From assembly GCF_001279525.1 (NCBI RefSeq), contig NZ_LGDY01000105.1, forward strand, positions 1 to 64,000: a stretch of 64,000 nucleotides of DNA. The letters are read 5' to 3'. Both the position numbers and the translations under genes were made by a program. How positions within the stretch are numbered: the first letter of the stretch is position 1; each line of letters starts with the position of its first letter. Below are positions 44,411 through 53,140 of the stretch, piece by piece. The DNA comes from Nocardia sp. NRRL S-836 (lineage in GTDB: Bacteria; Actinomycetota; Actinomycetes; Mycobacteriales; Pseudonocardiaceae). A model generated the notes under the pieces. It worked only from the letters and a program-made list of their open reading frames with translations, made no database searches and was not told the DNA's origin.

Positions 44411-45373
44411 TCAGGAACGAACCCAGCGGTGGTAGGCGTCGAGGTCGACGTTGCCGCCGCAGACCACGGTGACGACGTGCCGGCCGGCGAACCGGTCGCG
44501 GTCTTCGAGGACGGCCGCGACACCGAGCGCCGCCGAGGGCTCCACGACCAGACCGGTGTTCTCCAGCAGCAGCCGCATGCCCGCGATGATCGACGACTCG
44601 CGCACGAGCACGGCGTCGTCCGCCACCTCCAGGAGGTCGCCGAGGACCTCGGGGATGGGGAACCGGCCGGCGACGCCGTCGGCGATGGTGTCGGTCGTCT
44701 CCGTGGTGACGACGCGCCGCTCGTGCCACGAGCGGGTCAGCGCCGGTGCGCCCGCCGGCTGCACGCAGATCACCTCGGCCGCGGGTACCAGGGTCTTCAG
44801 CACGTGGCCCACGCCGGTGGCCAGCGCACCGCCACCCAGTGCGATCAGGACGGCGTCGAACGCGGACCCGACGTCCGCGAGTTCGAGCCCGATCGTCGCG
44901 GCGCCCTCGCACGTCTCGACGTCCAGGCTGTCCTCGAGCAACCGGATGCCGCGCTCGTACGCGATGCGCACGGCCCGCTCGCGGGCCATCTCGAAGTCGC
45001 CGTCCACCAGTTCCAGCTCCGCACCCAGCGCGCGGATCCGGTCGAGCTTCGCCGCGGGAGCCCTCACCGACGCCACGACCGTCACATCCAGGCCGCGGCG
45101 GCGACCCGACCAGGCGAGTGCCTGGCCGAGGTTGCCGGCGCTGGCGCACACGACGGCGGTGCGACCCTGCCGGGTCAGCAGGCCGGTGACGAGCTCGGTG
45201 CCGCGGCCCTTGAAGCTGCGCACCGGGTTCGCCGTCTCCAGCTTGACGCTCACGGTGCAGCCGAGCCGGCGTCCCAGCGCATCGCACCGGTACATCGGCG
45301 TGTCCAGGTACACCGGGTCGATCATGCGGCGGGCCGCGCGGATCCGGTCGAGATCAAGCCGCGTCTCGGGCAC
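44411..45373 (-). CDS. PLP-dependent threonine/serine dehydratase-like enzyme
   Basis: A 320-residue fold-type II PLP enzyme. The PLP lysine is in VRSFKGRG; CASAGNLGQALA binds the substrate carboxylate and GGGALATGVG the phosphate. Length and motifs match catabolic threonine dehydratase without an ACT regulatory domain. It deaminates Thr or Ser, or a related hydroxyamino acid, or is a racemase. GTG 45373 is six bases after TACGAT (leaderless). No metabolic partners are adjacent. Confidence 0.85.
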   Translation of the reverse strand: MPETRLDLDRIRAARRMIDPVYLDTPMYRCDALGRRLGCTVSVKLETANPVRSFKGRGTELVTGLLTRQGRTAVVCASAGNLGQALAWSGRRRGLDVTVVASVRAPAAKLDRIRALGAELELVDGDFEMARERAVRIAYERGIRLLEDSLDVETCEGAATIGLELADVGSAFDAVLIALGGGALATGVGHVLKTLVPAAEVICVQPAGAPALTRSWHERRVVTTETTDTIADGVAGRFPIPEVLGDLLEVADDAVLVRESSIIAGMRLLLENTGLVVEPSAALGVAAVLEDRDRFAGRHVVTVVCGGNVDLDAYHRWVRS

Positions 45374-45483
45374 TCCGGGATCGTATCCAGCGGTCCGGCG
45401 CGAAAGGGCCGGAAACTCGGTTGCGTCGCAGGCCGTGGCCTGGTCCACTGCCCGAGACCAGTCGACTGGACGAGGAGAGGCAC

Positions 45484-45594
45484 ATGCGCGAGGCGTTCGT
45501 GTTCACCCAGAAGGTATTCGTTGCCTATCTAGAGGACATGACGCTTGTCGCGCACCTTGAACTTGGGGATCCTGGCTCACGTCGACGCTGGTAA
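45484..45594 (+). CDS. candidate leader peptide of the ribosomal protection gene
   Basis: A 36-codon ORF begins with ATG 45484 behind the best ribosome site in the region (GAGGAGAGG) and overlaps the first 50 bases of the downstream gene in another frame. Its middle uses codons rare in this GC-rich window (GTA, GTT, TAT, CTA, CTT, CCT), unlike the real genes around it. A short hairpin (CTGGTC/GACCAG) lies upstream at about 45440-45461. The downstream gene has a poor TTG start at 45545, so its translation would depend on ribosomes on this ORF. That is the design of translational attenuation, known for drug-resistance genes. Confidence 0.4.
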   Translation: MREAFVFTQKVFVAYLEDMTLVAHLELGDPGSRRRW

Positions 45595-47125
45595 GACCAG
45601 CCTCACCGAGCGGTTGCTGCACACCGCCGGTGTCATCGACGCACTCGGCAGCGTGGACGCGGGGAACACGCAGACCGACTCGCTCGCGCTCGAACGGCAG
45701 CGCGGCATCACGATCAAGTCCGCCGTCGCGTCGTTCGCCGTCGGCGACGTCGTGGTCAACCTGATCGACACACCGGGCCACCCGGACTTCATCGCCGAGG
45801 TGGAACGGGTGCTCGACGTGCTCGACGGCGCCGTGCTGGTGGTGTCGGCGGTGGAGGGCGTGCAGGCGCAGACCCGCGTGCTCATGCGCACGTTGCGGCG
45901 CCTGGAGATCCCGACCGTCGTCTTCGTGAACAAGATGGACCGCCGCGGCGCCGACGGGGAACGCGTGGCGCGCCAGGTGGCCGAGAAGCTGGCGGCCGAC
46001 GTGCCGATCTACTTCGGGTCGGCGATCACCGGTGCCGGGGTGGACGAGCTGGTCGCCGGTGTCACGTCGGCGTTGCCGGTCACCGACCAGGTCGACGGCC
46101 CGCTGTCGGGCACGGTGTTCAAGGTCGAACGGGGCCGGGCGGGGGAGAAGGTCGCGTTCGTGCGGCTGTTCTCCGGGACCGTGCGGGTGCGCGACCGGGT
46201 GCGGATCGGTGACAGCGAAGGAAAAGTCACCGCCATCGCGGTGTTCGAGGGCGGCTCGGCACCGCGCCGCACCACCGCCAGGGCGGGGCAGATCGCGAAG
46301 CTCTGGGGCCTCGACGTCCGCATCGGCGACACGATCGGCGCCGCGCGGCGCGACCGCGTCCACCACTTCGCGCCGCCGACGCTGGAAACCGTGGTGGAGT
46401 CGGACAACCGGGTGGCCCTGCACTCGGCGCTGCGGCAGCTCGCCGAGCAGGACCCGTTGATCAACCTGCGGCTCGACGGCGACGACGTCGTGGTCTCGCT
46501 GTACGGCGAGGTGCAGAAGGAGGTCATCGAGGCGACGCTCGCCCTGGAGTACGGCGTCGCCGTCACGTTCCGCGAGACGAGGACGGTCCGCGTGGCACGT
46601 CCCCGTGGCGTCGGTGCGGCGGTGCGGTTCCTCGGTGAGAACCCCTACGCGGCCACGATCGGGCTGCGGGTGGAACCGGGGCCGGAGGAGTTCCGGCTGG
46701 AGGTGGAGCTGGGCTCGTTGCCCCTCGCCTTCTTCCGTGCCACCGAGGACGCCGTGCGGGACGCGTTGCGCGCCGACCGGGTGCACGACTGCACGGTCAC
46801 GATGACGCACTCCGGCTACTTCTCGCCGGTGAGCGCGGCCGGCGACTTCCGCGGCCTCGCCCCGATCGTGCTGCGGGAAGCGTTGCACCGAGCCGGAACC
46901 GTGACGTGCGAACCGGTGCACCGCTTCCGGCTGGAGGTCCCGGCGGACACGCTCGCCGCGGTGCTCGTCGCGCTGGGCAAGGCCGGTGCGGTTCCGCTGA
47001 CGACGACCACGACCGTCCTCGAAGGACACGTTCCGGCGGCGCGGGTGCACGAGCTGCACCGGCGACTGCCCTCCCTGACCCGCGGGGAAGGCGTGCTGGA
47101 GAGCGAGTTCGACCACTACGCCTGA
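45545..47125 (+). CDS. tetracycline-type ribosomal protection protein (OtrA/TetM family GTPase)
   Basis: A 526-residue EF-G-like GTPase. G motifs: AHVDAGKTSL (G1), RQRGIT (G2), DTPGHPDF (G3), VNKMD (G4). Domains II to V follow; domain IV holds GYFSPVSAAGDFRG, close to the YSPVST loop by which TetM/TetO dislodge tetracycline. It is shorter than OtrA/TetM (about 640-660), ending soon after SEFDHYA, so the C-terminal tail is missing. The only in-frame start is TTG 45545 after an in-frame TGA; it overlaps a candidate leader ORF. It probably gives low-level resistance or protection against a ribosome-targeting drug. Confidence 0.85.
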   Translation: MSRTLNLGILAHVDAGKTSLTERLLHTAGVIDALGSVDAGNTQTDSLALERQRGITIKSAVASFAVGDVVVNLIDTPGHPDFIAEVERVLDVLDGAVLVVSAVEGVQAQTRVLMRTLRRLEIPTVVFVNKMDRRGADGERVARQVAEKLAADVPIYFGSAITGAGVDELVAGVTSALPVTDQVDGPLSGTVFKVERGRAGEKVAFVRLFSGTVRVRDRVRIGDSEGKVTAIAVFEGGSAPRRTTARAGQIAKLWGLDVRIGDTIGAARRDRVHHFAPPTLETVVESDNRVALHSALRQLAEQDPLINLRLDGDDVVVSLYGEVQKEVIEATLALEYGVAVTFRETRTVRVARPRGVGAAVRFLGENPYAATIGLRVEPGPEEFRLEVELGSLPLAFFRATEDAVRDALRADRVHDCTVTMTHSGYFSPVSAAGDFRGLAPIVLREALHRAGTVTCEPVHRFRLEVPADTLAAVLVALGKAGAVPLTTTTTVLEGHVPAARVHELHRRLPSLTRGEGVLESEFDHYA

Positions 47126-47137
47126 GGTGTGCGGTGA

Positions 47138-47168
47138 CCGGGCCGGCGCGGTGTGAGCGCCGGCCCGG
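47138..47168. terminator. hairpin terminator between convergent genes
   Basis: A perfect 12-bp stem (CCGGGCCGGCGC with its complement) and a seven-base loop lie 12 bases after the ribosomal protection gene and just before the stop of the convergent lectin gene. Confidence 0.75.
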
Positions 47169-47180
47169 CCGCGCGGGTCG

Positions 47181-48866
47181 TCAGAGCACGACGGGCTTGC
47201 CGCCGAGGGTCACGACGAGCCTGCCGCCGGAGGCGAACGACCAGCCGAGGGCTCCGGAGTAGCCGGAGCACCGGGAGCCGTTGGTGCCCGCCCAGAACTG
47301 GTTGGAGGAGTCGGCGTTGCCGACGACCTTGTCGTTGCTCCCGCTGCTGCTGCGGCAGGAGGTGTTGGTGCGGAACACCGAGCTGCCCGCCTCGAAGTTG
47401 AAGTTGCGCTCGTCGTTGTCGATGGCGAGGTTGTTCGACACCGTCATGGAACCGGGGTTGCGGTTGTAGGTGAAGCCGTGCTTGCCGTTGTCGTAGGCGA
47501 TCGTGCGGGTGATCGTGTGGTTGACGGCGATGTCCTCGCCGCCGAGCTTGAAACCGTTGCGGTCGCCGTTGCCGGCCTGGCCGCCGTTGCTCAGGGTGCC
47601 GTTCTTGAACGCCAGCGAGTCCTCGATGGTGACGGCGCCGGTCGGTCCGGTGTCCGACTTGGTGTAGAGGTCCCAGCCGTCGTCGATGTTGTTGTGCGCC
47701 ACGGAGTAGCGGAACACGTTGCCGGGCCCGGAGGTGAGCTTGGCCGCGAACCCGTCGGCGTCCTCGCCGTCGGAGTCGGCGTTGTCGTGCGACTCCGCGC
47801 TGAGGACGAGGTTGTAGGACGGCCACTGGTCCTTCGGCGTGGTCGACAACATGCGGGACAGCTGCAGGCCGGTGTCGCGGTTGAACCGGGTGATCGTGCG
47901 CTCGAAGATGTTGTGGCTGCCGCCGACGAAGATGCCGTTGTCCCCGGCGCGTTCGACGACGATGCCGTACACGTGCCAGTACGAGCCGTTCACGGCCAGG
48001 CCCCGGTTCGCCGGGTCCTCGGTCTGCGCCGAGAAGTTCAGCACCGGCTTCTCGTCCTGGTACGCGGTCAGCTTCTTGAGGGCACCGGCGGTGCCGTTGT
48101 TGGTGGGCGGGATCGTCACGGTCTGCGCGAAGCTGTACGTGCCGCCACGCAGGAAGATCGTGCCACCGGCGGCCACGCGGGGAAGCGCGGACGTCAGCGT
48201 GGTCGGGTCGGAGATCGTGCCGGAAGCGCTGTCACGACCGGTCGGCGACACGTACAGCGCGTTGGTCGGTGGCGTGCCGGTCGTCGTCGTGGTCGTCGTG
48301 GTTGTGGTGGTGGTCGACGTGGTCGTGCTGGTCGGACCGCCGGCGGGGGTGAGCGTCCACTGCTTCGTGGTGGCACCGTCGCAGGAGTTGGTCTGGATCA
48401 ACGCTCCCGGTGTCGTGGCGTTGTCCTTGACGTTCAGGCACTTCCCGCCGTTGGCGTTGACCAGGCGGTGGTCGGTGCCGCTCGGGGTCAGCGCCCAGAC
48501 CTGGCTCGCCGCACCGGTGCACGTCTCCAGCTGCACGGGCTTGCCCGCGCTCGTCGAGCCGTCGCGCACGCCCATGCACAGGCCGCCCGCGGTGATCCGG
48601 ACCCCGCCGCTGACCTCCGTGAGCGCCCACTCCTGGCCCGCGCACGCCTGCTGCCGCAGTTGCGTCCCGCTCGACGGGCTCGTGCCCGCGTCGAGGCACT
48701 GGCCGCTGCCGGCGTTCTTCAGCACGTAGGTGCCCGCGGCGTTCGCGTTCGCGGCGAAGCCGGGCCACGCCGCGAGAACGGTGACGAGCGCGACGACGGC
48801 ACCGCCCGACACCAGTCCCGCGCGGACGCGGCGTCGTCGCGTCCGGCGCTGTTCCGAAATGCCCAT
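47181..48866 (-). CDS. secreted ricin-B lectin plus right-handed beta-helix (PL9-like)
   Basis: A 561-residue secreted protein. After an Arg-rich N-terminus and a signal helix (residues about 16-45) comes a ricin-type beta-trefoil lectin (QCLDAGTSPSSGTQL, three QxW-like repeats), then a Thr-rich linker of about 20 residues and a parallel beta-helix of about 360 residues. The beta-helix contains EDADGFAAK, DDGWDLYTKSD and NGFKLGGED, the aspartate/lysine layout of family 9 pectate lyases (calcium site and lysine base). It likely cleaves polygalacturonate or another uronic polysaccharide, anchored by the lectin. ATG 48866 with GGAG upstream is preferred to the GTG at 48884. Confidence 0.85.
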   Translation of the reverse strand: MGISEQRRTRRRRVRAGLVSGGAVVALVTVLAAWPGFAANANAAGTYVLKNAGSGQCLDAGTSPSSGTQLRQQACAGQEWALTEVSGGVRITAGGLCMGVRDGSTSAGKPVQLETCTGAASQVWALTPSGTDHRLVNANGGKCLNVKDNATTPGALIQTNSCDGATTKQWTLTPAGGPTSTTTSTTTTTTTTTTTTGTPPTNALYVSPTGRDSASGTISDPTTLTSALPRVAAGGTIFLRGGTYSFAQTVTIPPTNNGTAGALKKLTAYQDEKPVLNFSAQTEDPANRGLAVNGSYWHVYGIVVERAGDNGIFVGGSHNIFERTITRFNRDTGLQLSRMLSTTPKDQWPSYNLVLSAESHDNADSDGEDADGFAAKLTSGPGNVFRYSVAHNNIDDGWDLYTKSDTGPTGAVTIEDSLAFKNGTLSNGGQAGNGDRNGFKLGGEDIAVNHTITRTIAYDNGKHGFTYNRNPGSMTVSNNLAIDNDERNFNFEAGSSVFRTNTSCRSSSGSNDKVVGNADSSNQFWAGTNGSRCSGYSGALGWSFASGGRLVVTLGGKPVVL

Positions 48867-49423
48867 GGGAACTCCACTTCTCAACGGTGAGAGGAAGGGA
48901 TTCGGTCAGAAGCGCGGCGGTTTCCCGTCGGATGCTAGGAGCGTTCTCGGCGTGCGGTCAACGGCAGAAAAATGCTGGTGGAGTCGATGCTCGCAATCGA
49001 ACGCATCGAATGAACAGGTCAGCGCATGTCGAATCGATCAACGGTGTGAGTGCGGAAATATCCGCTGGTCACACTCGTGAACAAAACGGCCCATTCCCTG
49101 GTTCACCACCATGAATCCCGTCAGCCGAGTGGCGGCTGCTCCACCGCAATTCCGGACCGGTGGACCGCACTCTCACGCATTCAGTCTGGACCACGGCACC
49201 TACGAGGTCGCCGGGGAGATGGGCGAGGCGTTCCCCAACTACCTCCAGGACTTCATGCGGGGCATGGCGAACGGCCTCGCGGCGCACGCGGCCTCGGGCG
49301 CGGTGCCGTGGCAACAGCGGACTTGGCACTGGAGTCGGGCGAGCGTCGTGATCGTGGCCGGGCGCCGATGCGCGCCCGACCGCGATCAAGAACGGGTGGT
49401 GTTCCGCTGCGGAGCGGCCGACG
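48867..49423. other. 557-base intergenic stretch with a possible gene remnant
   Basis: The left part (48867-49110) is AT-richer and holds the lectin gene promoter; I see no repeat in it. From 49111 a plus-strand frame codes MNPVSRVAAAPPQFRTGG..., and between about 49195 and 49320 every third base is G or C (HGTYEVAGEMGEAFPNYLQD, then FMRGMANGLAAHAA), which looks like real coding sequence. The frame then runs on antisense through the GNAT gene, so it is more likely the tail of a decayed gene than an intact one. I do not recognise the family. Confidence 0.35.
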
Positions 49424-50014
49424 TCATCTCCGGTCGAGCGCACCGGCGAGGGCCGGGACGGGGATCTCGAAGTGCACGGTCTGGTTGCGGCCGGGGTCGC
49501 CGTCGCGGGCGTCGCAGACCTCGACCGCGACCGAGCGCCAGAACGCCTCCGCACCGGCCACCCGCGTGTCGGTGTGCAGGTAGATCTGTTCGTAGCCGGG
49601 GGTTTCCGCGATGAACCGCACCGCGGCGCCGACCAGTTCGCGTGCCAGGCCACGGCGCCGGTGCTCGGCGCGGACGTACACCCGGAACAGCTGGGCCGTC
49701 CGGTCGCCGGCGTAGCGCTGCGCGAGCCACGCCGGATGCGGTGGGCTCGCCGGCCCCTGCGCCCGCACGGCCGTGGTGCCCACGACCTCGTCCCCGCAGG
49801 CCGCGACGAACAGCGCGTGCCGCGGGGTGTCGAGGTAGGTGGCGGCGAGGTCGATCACGTCGGCGTGCCACTGGGGCCGGTAGCCGTGGCCGAACTCGCG
49901 GTAGAAGGTGTCCAGCATGACGCTGCGGGCGCCCGGCAGGTCGGCGTGGGTCGCCGGCCGCACCTCGTAGGGGCCGGCCGGGTGGACGTCCGCTGCCTTG
50001 TGGTGCTTGTTCAC
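49424..50014 (-). CDS. GNAT-family N-acetyltransferase
   Basis: A 196-residue GNAT. Acetyl-CoA binding is shown by VYVRAEHRRRGLARELVGAA (the Q/R-x-x-G-x-G/A loop) and YLHTDTRVAGAEAFW. Start GTG 50014 overlaps the stop of the ABC ATPase gene (GTGA), so it is the last gene of the long coupled operon that begins at 60753. In that setting it may acetylate the metallophore or an amine precursor, or release or detoxify it; this is inference. Confidence 0.85.
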   Translation of the reverse strand: MNKHHKAADVHPAGPYEVRPATHADLPGARSVMLDTFYREFGHGYRPQWHADVIDLAATYLDTPRHALFVAACGDEVVGTTAVRAQGPASPPHPAWLAQRYAGDRTAQLFRVYVRAEHRRRGLARELVGAAVRFIAETPGYEQIYLHTDTRVAGAEAFWRSVAVEVCDARDGDPGRNQTVHFEIPVPALAGALDRR

Positions 50015-51429
50015 TTCATCCTCTCTTTCGCGCCGTCCAGGGTCGTCGCGACCGGACCGCGCACGGCGACGCGCCCTTCGTGGAGCACGACCACCTGGTC
50101 GGCGAGACGGGCCACGACGTCGAGGTCGTGGCTGATCAGCACGAGCGCGCACGGCACGCTCGCGAGCAGGTCGAGCAACCCGGCGCGGGTGACCGCGTCC
50201 AGGCCCGAGGTGATCTCGTCGCACACGAGCACCTCGGGTTCGGCGAGCAGGGCACGCACGAGCGCGGCGCGTTGCAGCTCGCCACCGGACAGGCCGCGTG
50301 GCAGGCGCGACACCGCCTCCTCGTCCAAGCCGACCCGGTCCAGCGCGGCGAGTGCCGCGGCACGGGCGTCCGCTGCCCGCATCCCGCGCAGCCGCACCGC
50401 TGTTCGCGCAACCTGGTCCAGCACACGGCGGTGTTCGTCGAACGAGCCCCGCGCGTCCTGAAAGACGTACTGGACAGCGGCCAGGGCGGTCCGCGACCGG
50501 CGGCGCAACGACCGCGCGAGCGGCCGGCCGTGCAGGAGCACCTCGCCGGTGGCCTGCTGGTGCAGACCGGCCAGGCAGCGGCCGAGGGTCGTCTTGCCGC
50601 TGCCCGAGCGGCCGACGACCGCCAGGCGTTCGCCGACGTCCAGGTCCACGTCGTGCAGCACGGTGGTGTTGCGGTGCCGTGCGGTCAGGCCGCGCACCCG
50701 CAGCCGCGGCGCCCGTTCGGGGACCTCGGCGAACGCCTGCGGGGTGGCGTCGAGCAACGCGCGGGTGTAGTCCTCGCGGGGGGTGTTCAGCAGCTCGTGA
50801 GCGGATCCGGCCTCGACGACCCGGCCCGCGCGCAGCACCACGATCTCGTCGGCGAGCGCCCGCACCACCTCCACGTCGTGGGTGAGCAGCACCAGCGCGA
50901 CACCCTGCGCCACAACGGCTGCGAGCTCGTCCACGACCTCGGCGCGGGTCAGGGCGTCCTGCCCGGTGGTGGGTTCGTCGGCCACCAGCACCGCCGGGTC
51001 ACCGACCAGCGCCTGGGCGAGCACGACGCGCTGCTGCTGCCCACCGGAGAGCTGGTGCGGGTAGCGGCGCAACAGCTCGGCCGGCACCCGCGCCCGCCGC
51101 AGCGCCGTGCCGACCAGGTCGGCGGGAGCACCGTCGTGCAGCGCGGCGATCTCGCGGAACACGGCGCCCAGGCGGCGCACCGGGTTCAGCGCGGAGGCCG
51201 GTTGCTGCGGCACGAACCCCACGCGTCCACGCACCTCCACGCGTCCGCTCACCGCCACGCCGGGAGCGTGCTCACCGAGCAGGGCGAGGCCGGTGGTGGT
51301 CTTGCCGCTGCCCGACGCACCGACCAGGGCGAGCACCCGGCCCGCGGACAACGCGAAGCTGACGCCGTCGAGCAACACGTGCCCGCCCGCCTCGGCACGC
51401 AGGCCCTCGACGTGCACGACCGGGGTCAC
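50011..51429 (-). CDS. ABC transporter, two fused ATPases (Opp/Nik/Cnt DF type)
   Basis: A 472-residue fusion of two nucleotide-binding domains. First: Walker A GASGSGKTTT, signature LSGGQQQR, Walker B VLVADEPTTG. Second: GRSGSGKTTL, LSGGELQR, VLVCDEITSG. Both sites look complete. It powers uptake by the two permeases encoded just upstream (GTGA overlaps at both ends). A fused OppDF-type ATPase is typical of actinomycete nickel/peptide importers. It works with the binding protein at 53137. Confidence 0.92.
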   Translation of the reverse strand: MTPVVHVEGLRAEAGGHVLLDGVSFALSAGRVLALVGASGSGKTTTGLALLGEHAPGVAVSGRVEVRGRVGFVPQQPASALNPVRRLGAVFREIAALHDGAPADLVGTALRRARVPAELLRRYPHQLSGGQQQRVVLAQALVGDPAVLVADEPTTGQDALTRAEVVDELAAVVAQGVALVLLTHDVEVVRALADEIVVLRAGRVVEAGSAHELLNTPREDYTRALLDATPQAFAEVPERAPRLRVRGLTARHRNTTVLHDVDLDVGERLAVVGRSGSGKTTLGRCLAGLHQQATGEVLLHGRPLARSLRRRSRTALAAVQYVFQDARGSFDEHRRVLDQVARTAVRLRGMRAADARAAALAALDRVGLDEEAVSRLPRGLSGGELQRAALVRALLAEPEVLVCDEITSGLDAVTRAGLLDLLASVPCALVLISHDLDVVARLADQVVVLHEGRVAVRGPVATTLDGAKERMK

Positions 51430-52199
51430 GTGCGCACCCGCCGCAACGCGCGGTCGAACACCAGGTTCAGCCCGACGGACAACGCGACGATCAGCAGCGC
51501 GGGCACCACGACCGTCAACGGCTGCAGGAACAACCCGCCGCGGTTGCGGTCCACCATCACGGCCCAGTCCGCCGCGTCGGGCGGCACGCCGACACCCAGG
51601 AAACTGGCCGACGCCACCAGGTACAGCGCCGCCGTGAGCCGGACGCCCACGTCGGCCGCCAGCGTGCGCAGCATCGACCGTCCGGTGTAGACGATCGAGG
51701 TCTGCCACCACGACTCGCCCTGCATGCGCATCGCCTCCAGCGCGGGCCGTCCGGAGATCTCCAGTGCCGCGGCGCGCGAAAGGCGTGCGACGTCGGGAAA
51801 GTTGACGAGCGTGACCACACCGACGAGCACGAGCAGACCCTGACCGGCGATGGCGGCCACCAGGATCAGCACCAGCAGCGACGGCACCGCGAGCAGCACG
51901 TCGAGCGGGCGCATCAGCACCTCGTCGACCAGCCGCAGCCGGGCGGTGGCCGCGAGAACGCCGTACGGCACACCGGCCAGGTAGGACGCGGCGGTGGCCG
52001 TCAACGCCACCAGCACGACCGTCTGGCCGCCCGCGAGCACCTGGTACCAGGCGTCGCGGCCCACGAAGTCGGTGCCCAGCGGCCCCACCGGCACGAACGG
52101 CGCGCCGCGGGTCTGCCGGTCCGGCACGAACAGCGGTCCCAGCAGCGCCAGCGCCAGCGGCACCGCGATCAGCAACCCGCCGACACCCGCGCGCCTCAC
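51426..52199 (-). CDS. ABC transporter permease (OppC/NikC/CntC type)
   Basis: A 257-residue membrane protein with about six helices. GPLGTDFVGRDAWYQVLAGG is the conserved region before the second helix (usually GTDxxGRDxxSR), and EAMRMQGESWWQ the coupling (EAA) loop. It pairs with the permease at 52196, with which it overlaps by four bases (GTGA), and with the fused ATPase. Confidence 0.9.
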   Translation of the reverse strand: MRRAGVGGLLIAVPLALALLGPLFVPDRQTRGAPFVPVGPLGTDFVGRDAWYQVLAGGQTVVLVALTATAASYLAGVPYGVLAATARLRLVDEVLMRPLDVLLAVPSLLVLILVAAIAGQGLLVLVGVVTLVNFPDVARLSRAAALEISGRPALEAMRMQGESWWQTSIVYTGRSMLRTLAADVGVRLTAALYLVASASFLGVGVPPDAADWAVMVDRNRGGLFLQPLTVVVPALLIVALSVGLNLVFDRALRRVRT

Positions 52200-53140
52200 G
52201 CGACCACCTCCGCGCGTGGTGCCAGCCGGAACGCCACCAGGTCCGCCAGCAGGTTCACGGCCACCGTGGTGACGGCGAAGACCACGGCCAGGCCCTGCAC
52301 CACCGGCAGGTCGCGTGCCGCCACGGAGTCCACCAGCACGGTGCCGAGCCCGGGGATCACGAACACCGCCTCGACGACGATCACCCCGCCCAGCAACCAG
52401 TCCGTGGTCCGCGCGACCTGCTGCACCGCCGGTGCCAGCGCGTTGGGCAGAGCGTGGGCGAACCGCACCCGCGTCTCACCGATCCCGAGCCGGCGGGCGT
52501 GACGCACGTGGTCCGACGCCAGCGCGTCCACCATCCCCGCACGCACCAGGCGGCTGATCGAGCAGATCGGCCGGGCCAGCAGCACCACCAGCGGCAGCAC
52601 CAGCACGGCGGGCTGGGCGGCCAGGTCCGCGCCGACCGCGGTCGGCGGCAGCCAGGCCAGCCGCACGCCGAACACCGCGATCAGCACCACGGCGAGCGCG
52701 AACTCGGGGATCGAGTGCAGCGCCACGCTGACCGACGTCAGCGCCCGGTCCAGCAGGCTGCCCTCGCGCACCGCCGCCAGCACCCCGACCAGCACCGAGA
52801 TCGGGACCAGCAGCACCAGGGTCAGCGCCGCCAGCACGACGGTCGGGCCGATCCCGCTCGACAGGAACTCCGCGACCGGCCGCCCCGACACCAGTGACAC
52901 GCCGAAGTCCAGCCGTGGCAACCCGGTGAGCCACTGCGCGAACCGCTCGGCCGTCGGCCGGTCCAGGCCCATGGCCGCACGGATCTGCGCGATCCGCGCG
53001 GGGTCCGGGTTGTCACCGGCCAACGCCACCGCCGCGTCTCCCGGCAGGGCCTCCACCAGGAAGAACACGAGGGTGACCACGGCGAGCACCTGCACCAGCC
53101 CCAGCGCGGCCCGCCGGGCCGTGTAGGACGCGAGGCTCAC
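52196..53140 (-). CDS. ABC transporter permease (OppB/NikB/CntB type)
   Basis: A 314-residue permease with about six helices, beginning MSLASYTARRAALGLVQVLA and carrying FFLVEALPGDAAVAL, both usual for the OppB/NikB branch. The EAA loop is DHVRHARRLGIGETRVRF. GTG 53140 overlaps the stop of the binding-protein gene and its end overlaps the next permease. The pair forms the inner-membrane channel of the importer. Confidence 0.9.
   Translation of the reverse strand: MSLASYTARRAALGLVQVLAVVTLVFFLVEALPGDAAVALAGDNPDPARIAQIRAAMGLDRPTAERFAQWLTGLPRLDFGVSLVSGRPVAEFLSSGIGPTVVLAALTLVLLVPISVLVGVLAAVREGSLLDRALTSVSVALHSIPEFALAVVLIAVFGVRLAWLPPTAVGADLAAQPAVLVLPLVVLLARPICSISRLVRAGMVDALASDHVRHARRLGIGETRVRFAHALPNALAPAVQQVARTTDWLLGGVIVVEAVFVIPGLGTVLVDSVAARDLPVVQGLAVVFAVTTVAVNLLADLVAFRLAPRAEVVA

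Noticed and set aside
42865..44523. A 552-codon minus-strand open frame opposite the DUF1996 gene.
   Set aside because: Low-complexity Val/Ala/Arg/Asp composition with no domain, while the plus strand encodes a clear secreted protein with conserved motifs.
45545..47125. Possible second elongation factor G.
   Set aside because: Domain IV has the SPVS loop and overall size of tetracycline ribosomal protection proteins rather than fusA; EF-G is longer and has other domain IV motifs.
48270..48350. Repetitive GTC/GTG tract that could be a microsatellite or regulatory repeat.
   Set aside because: It encodes the Thr-rich linker of the lectin/beta-helix protein and is explained by that.
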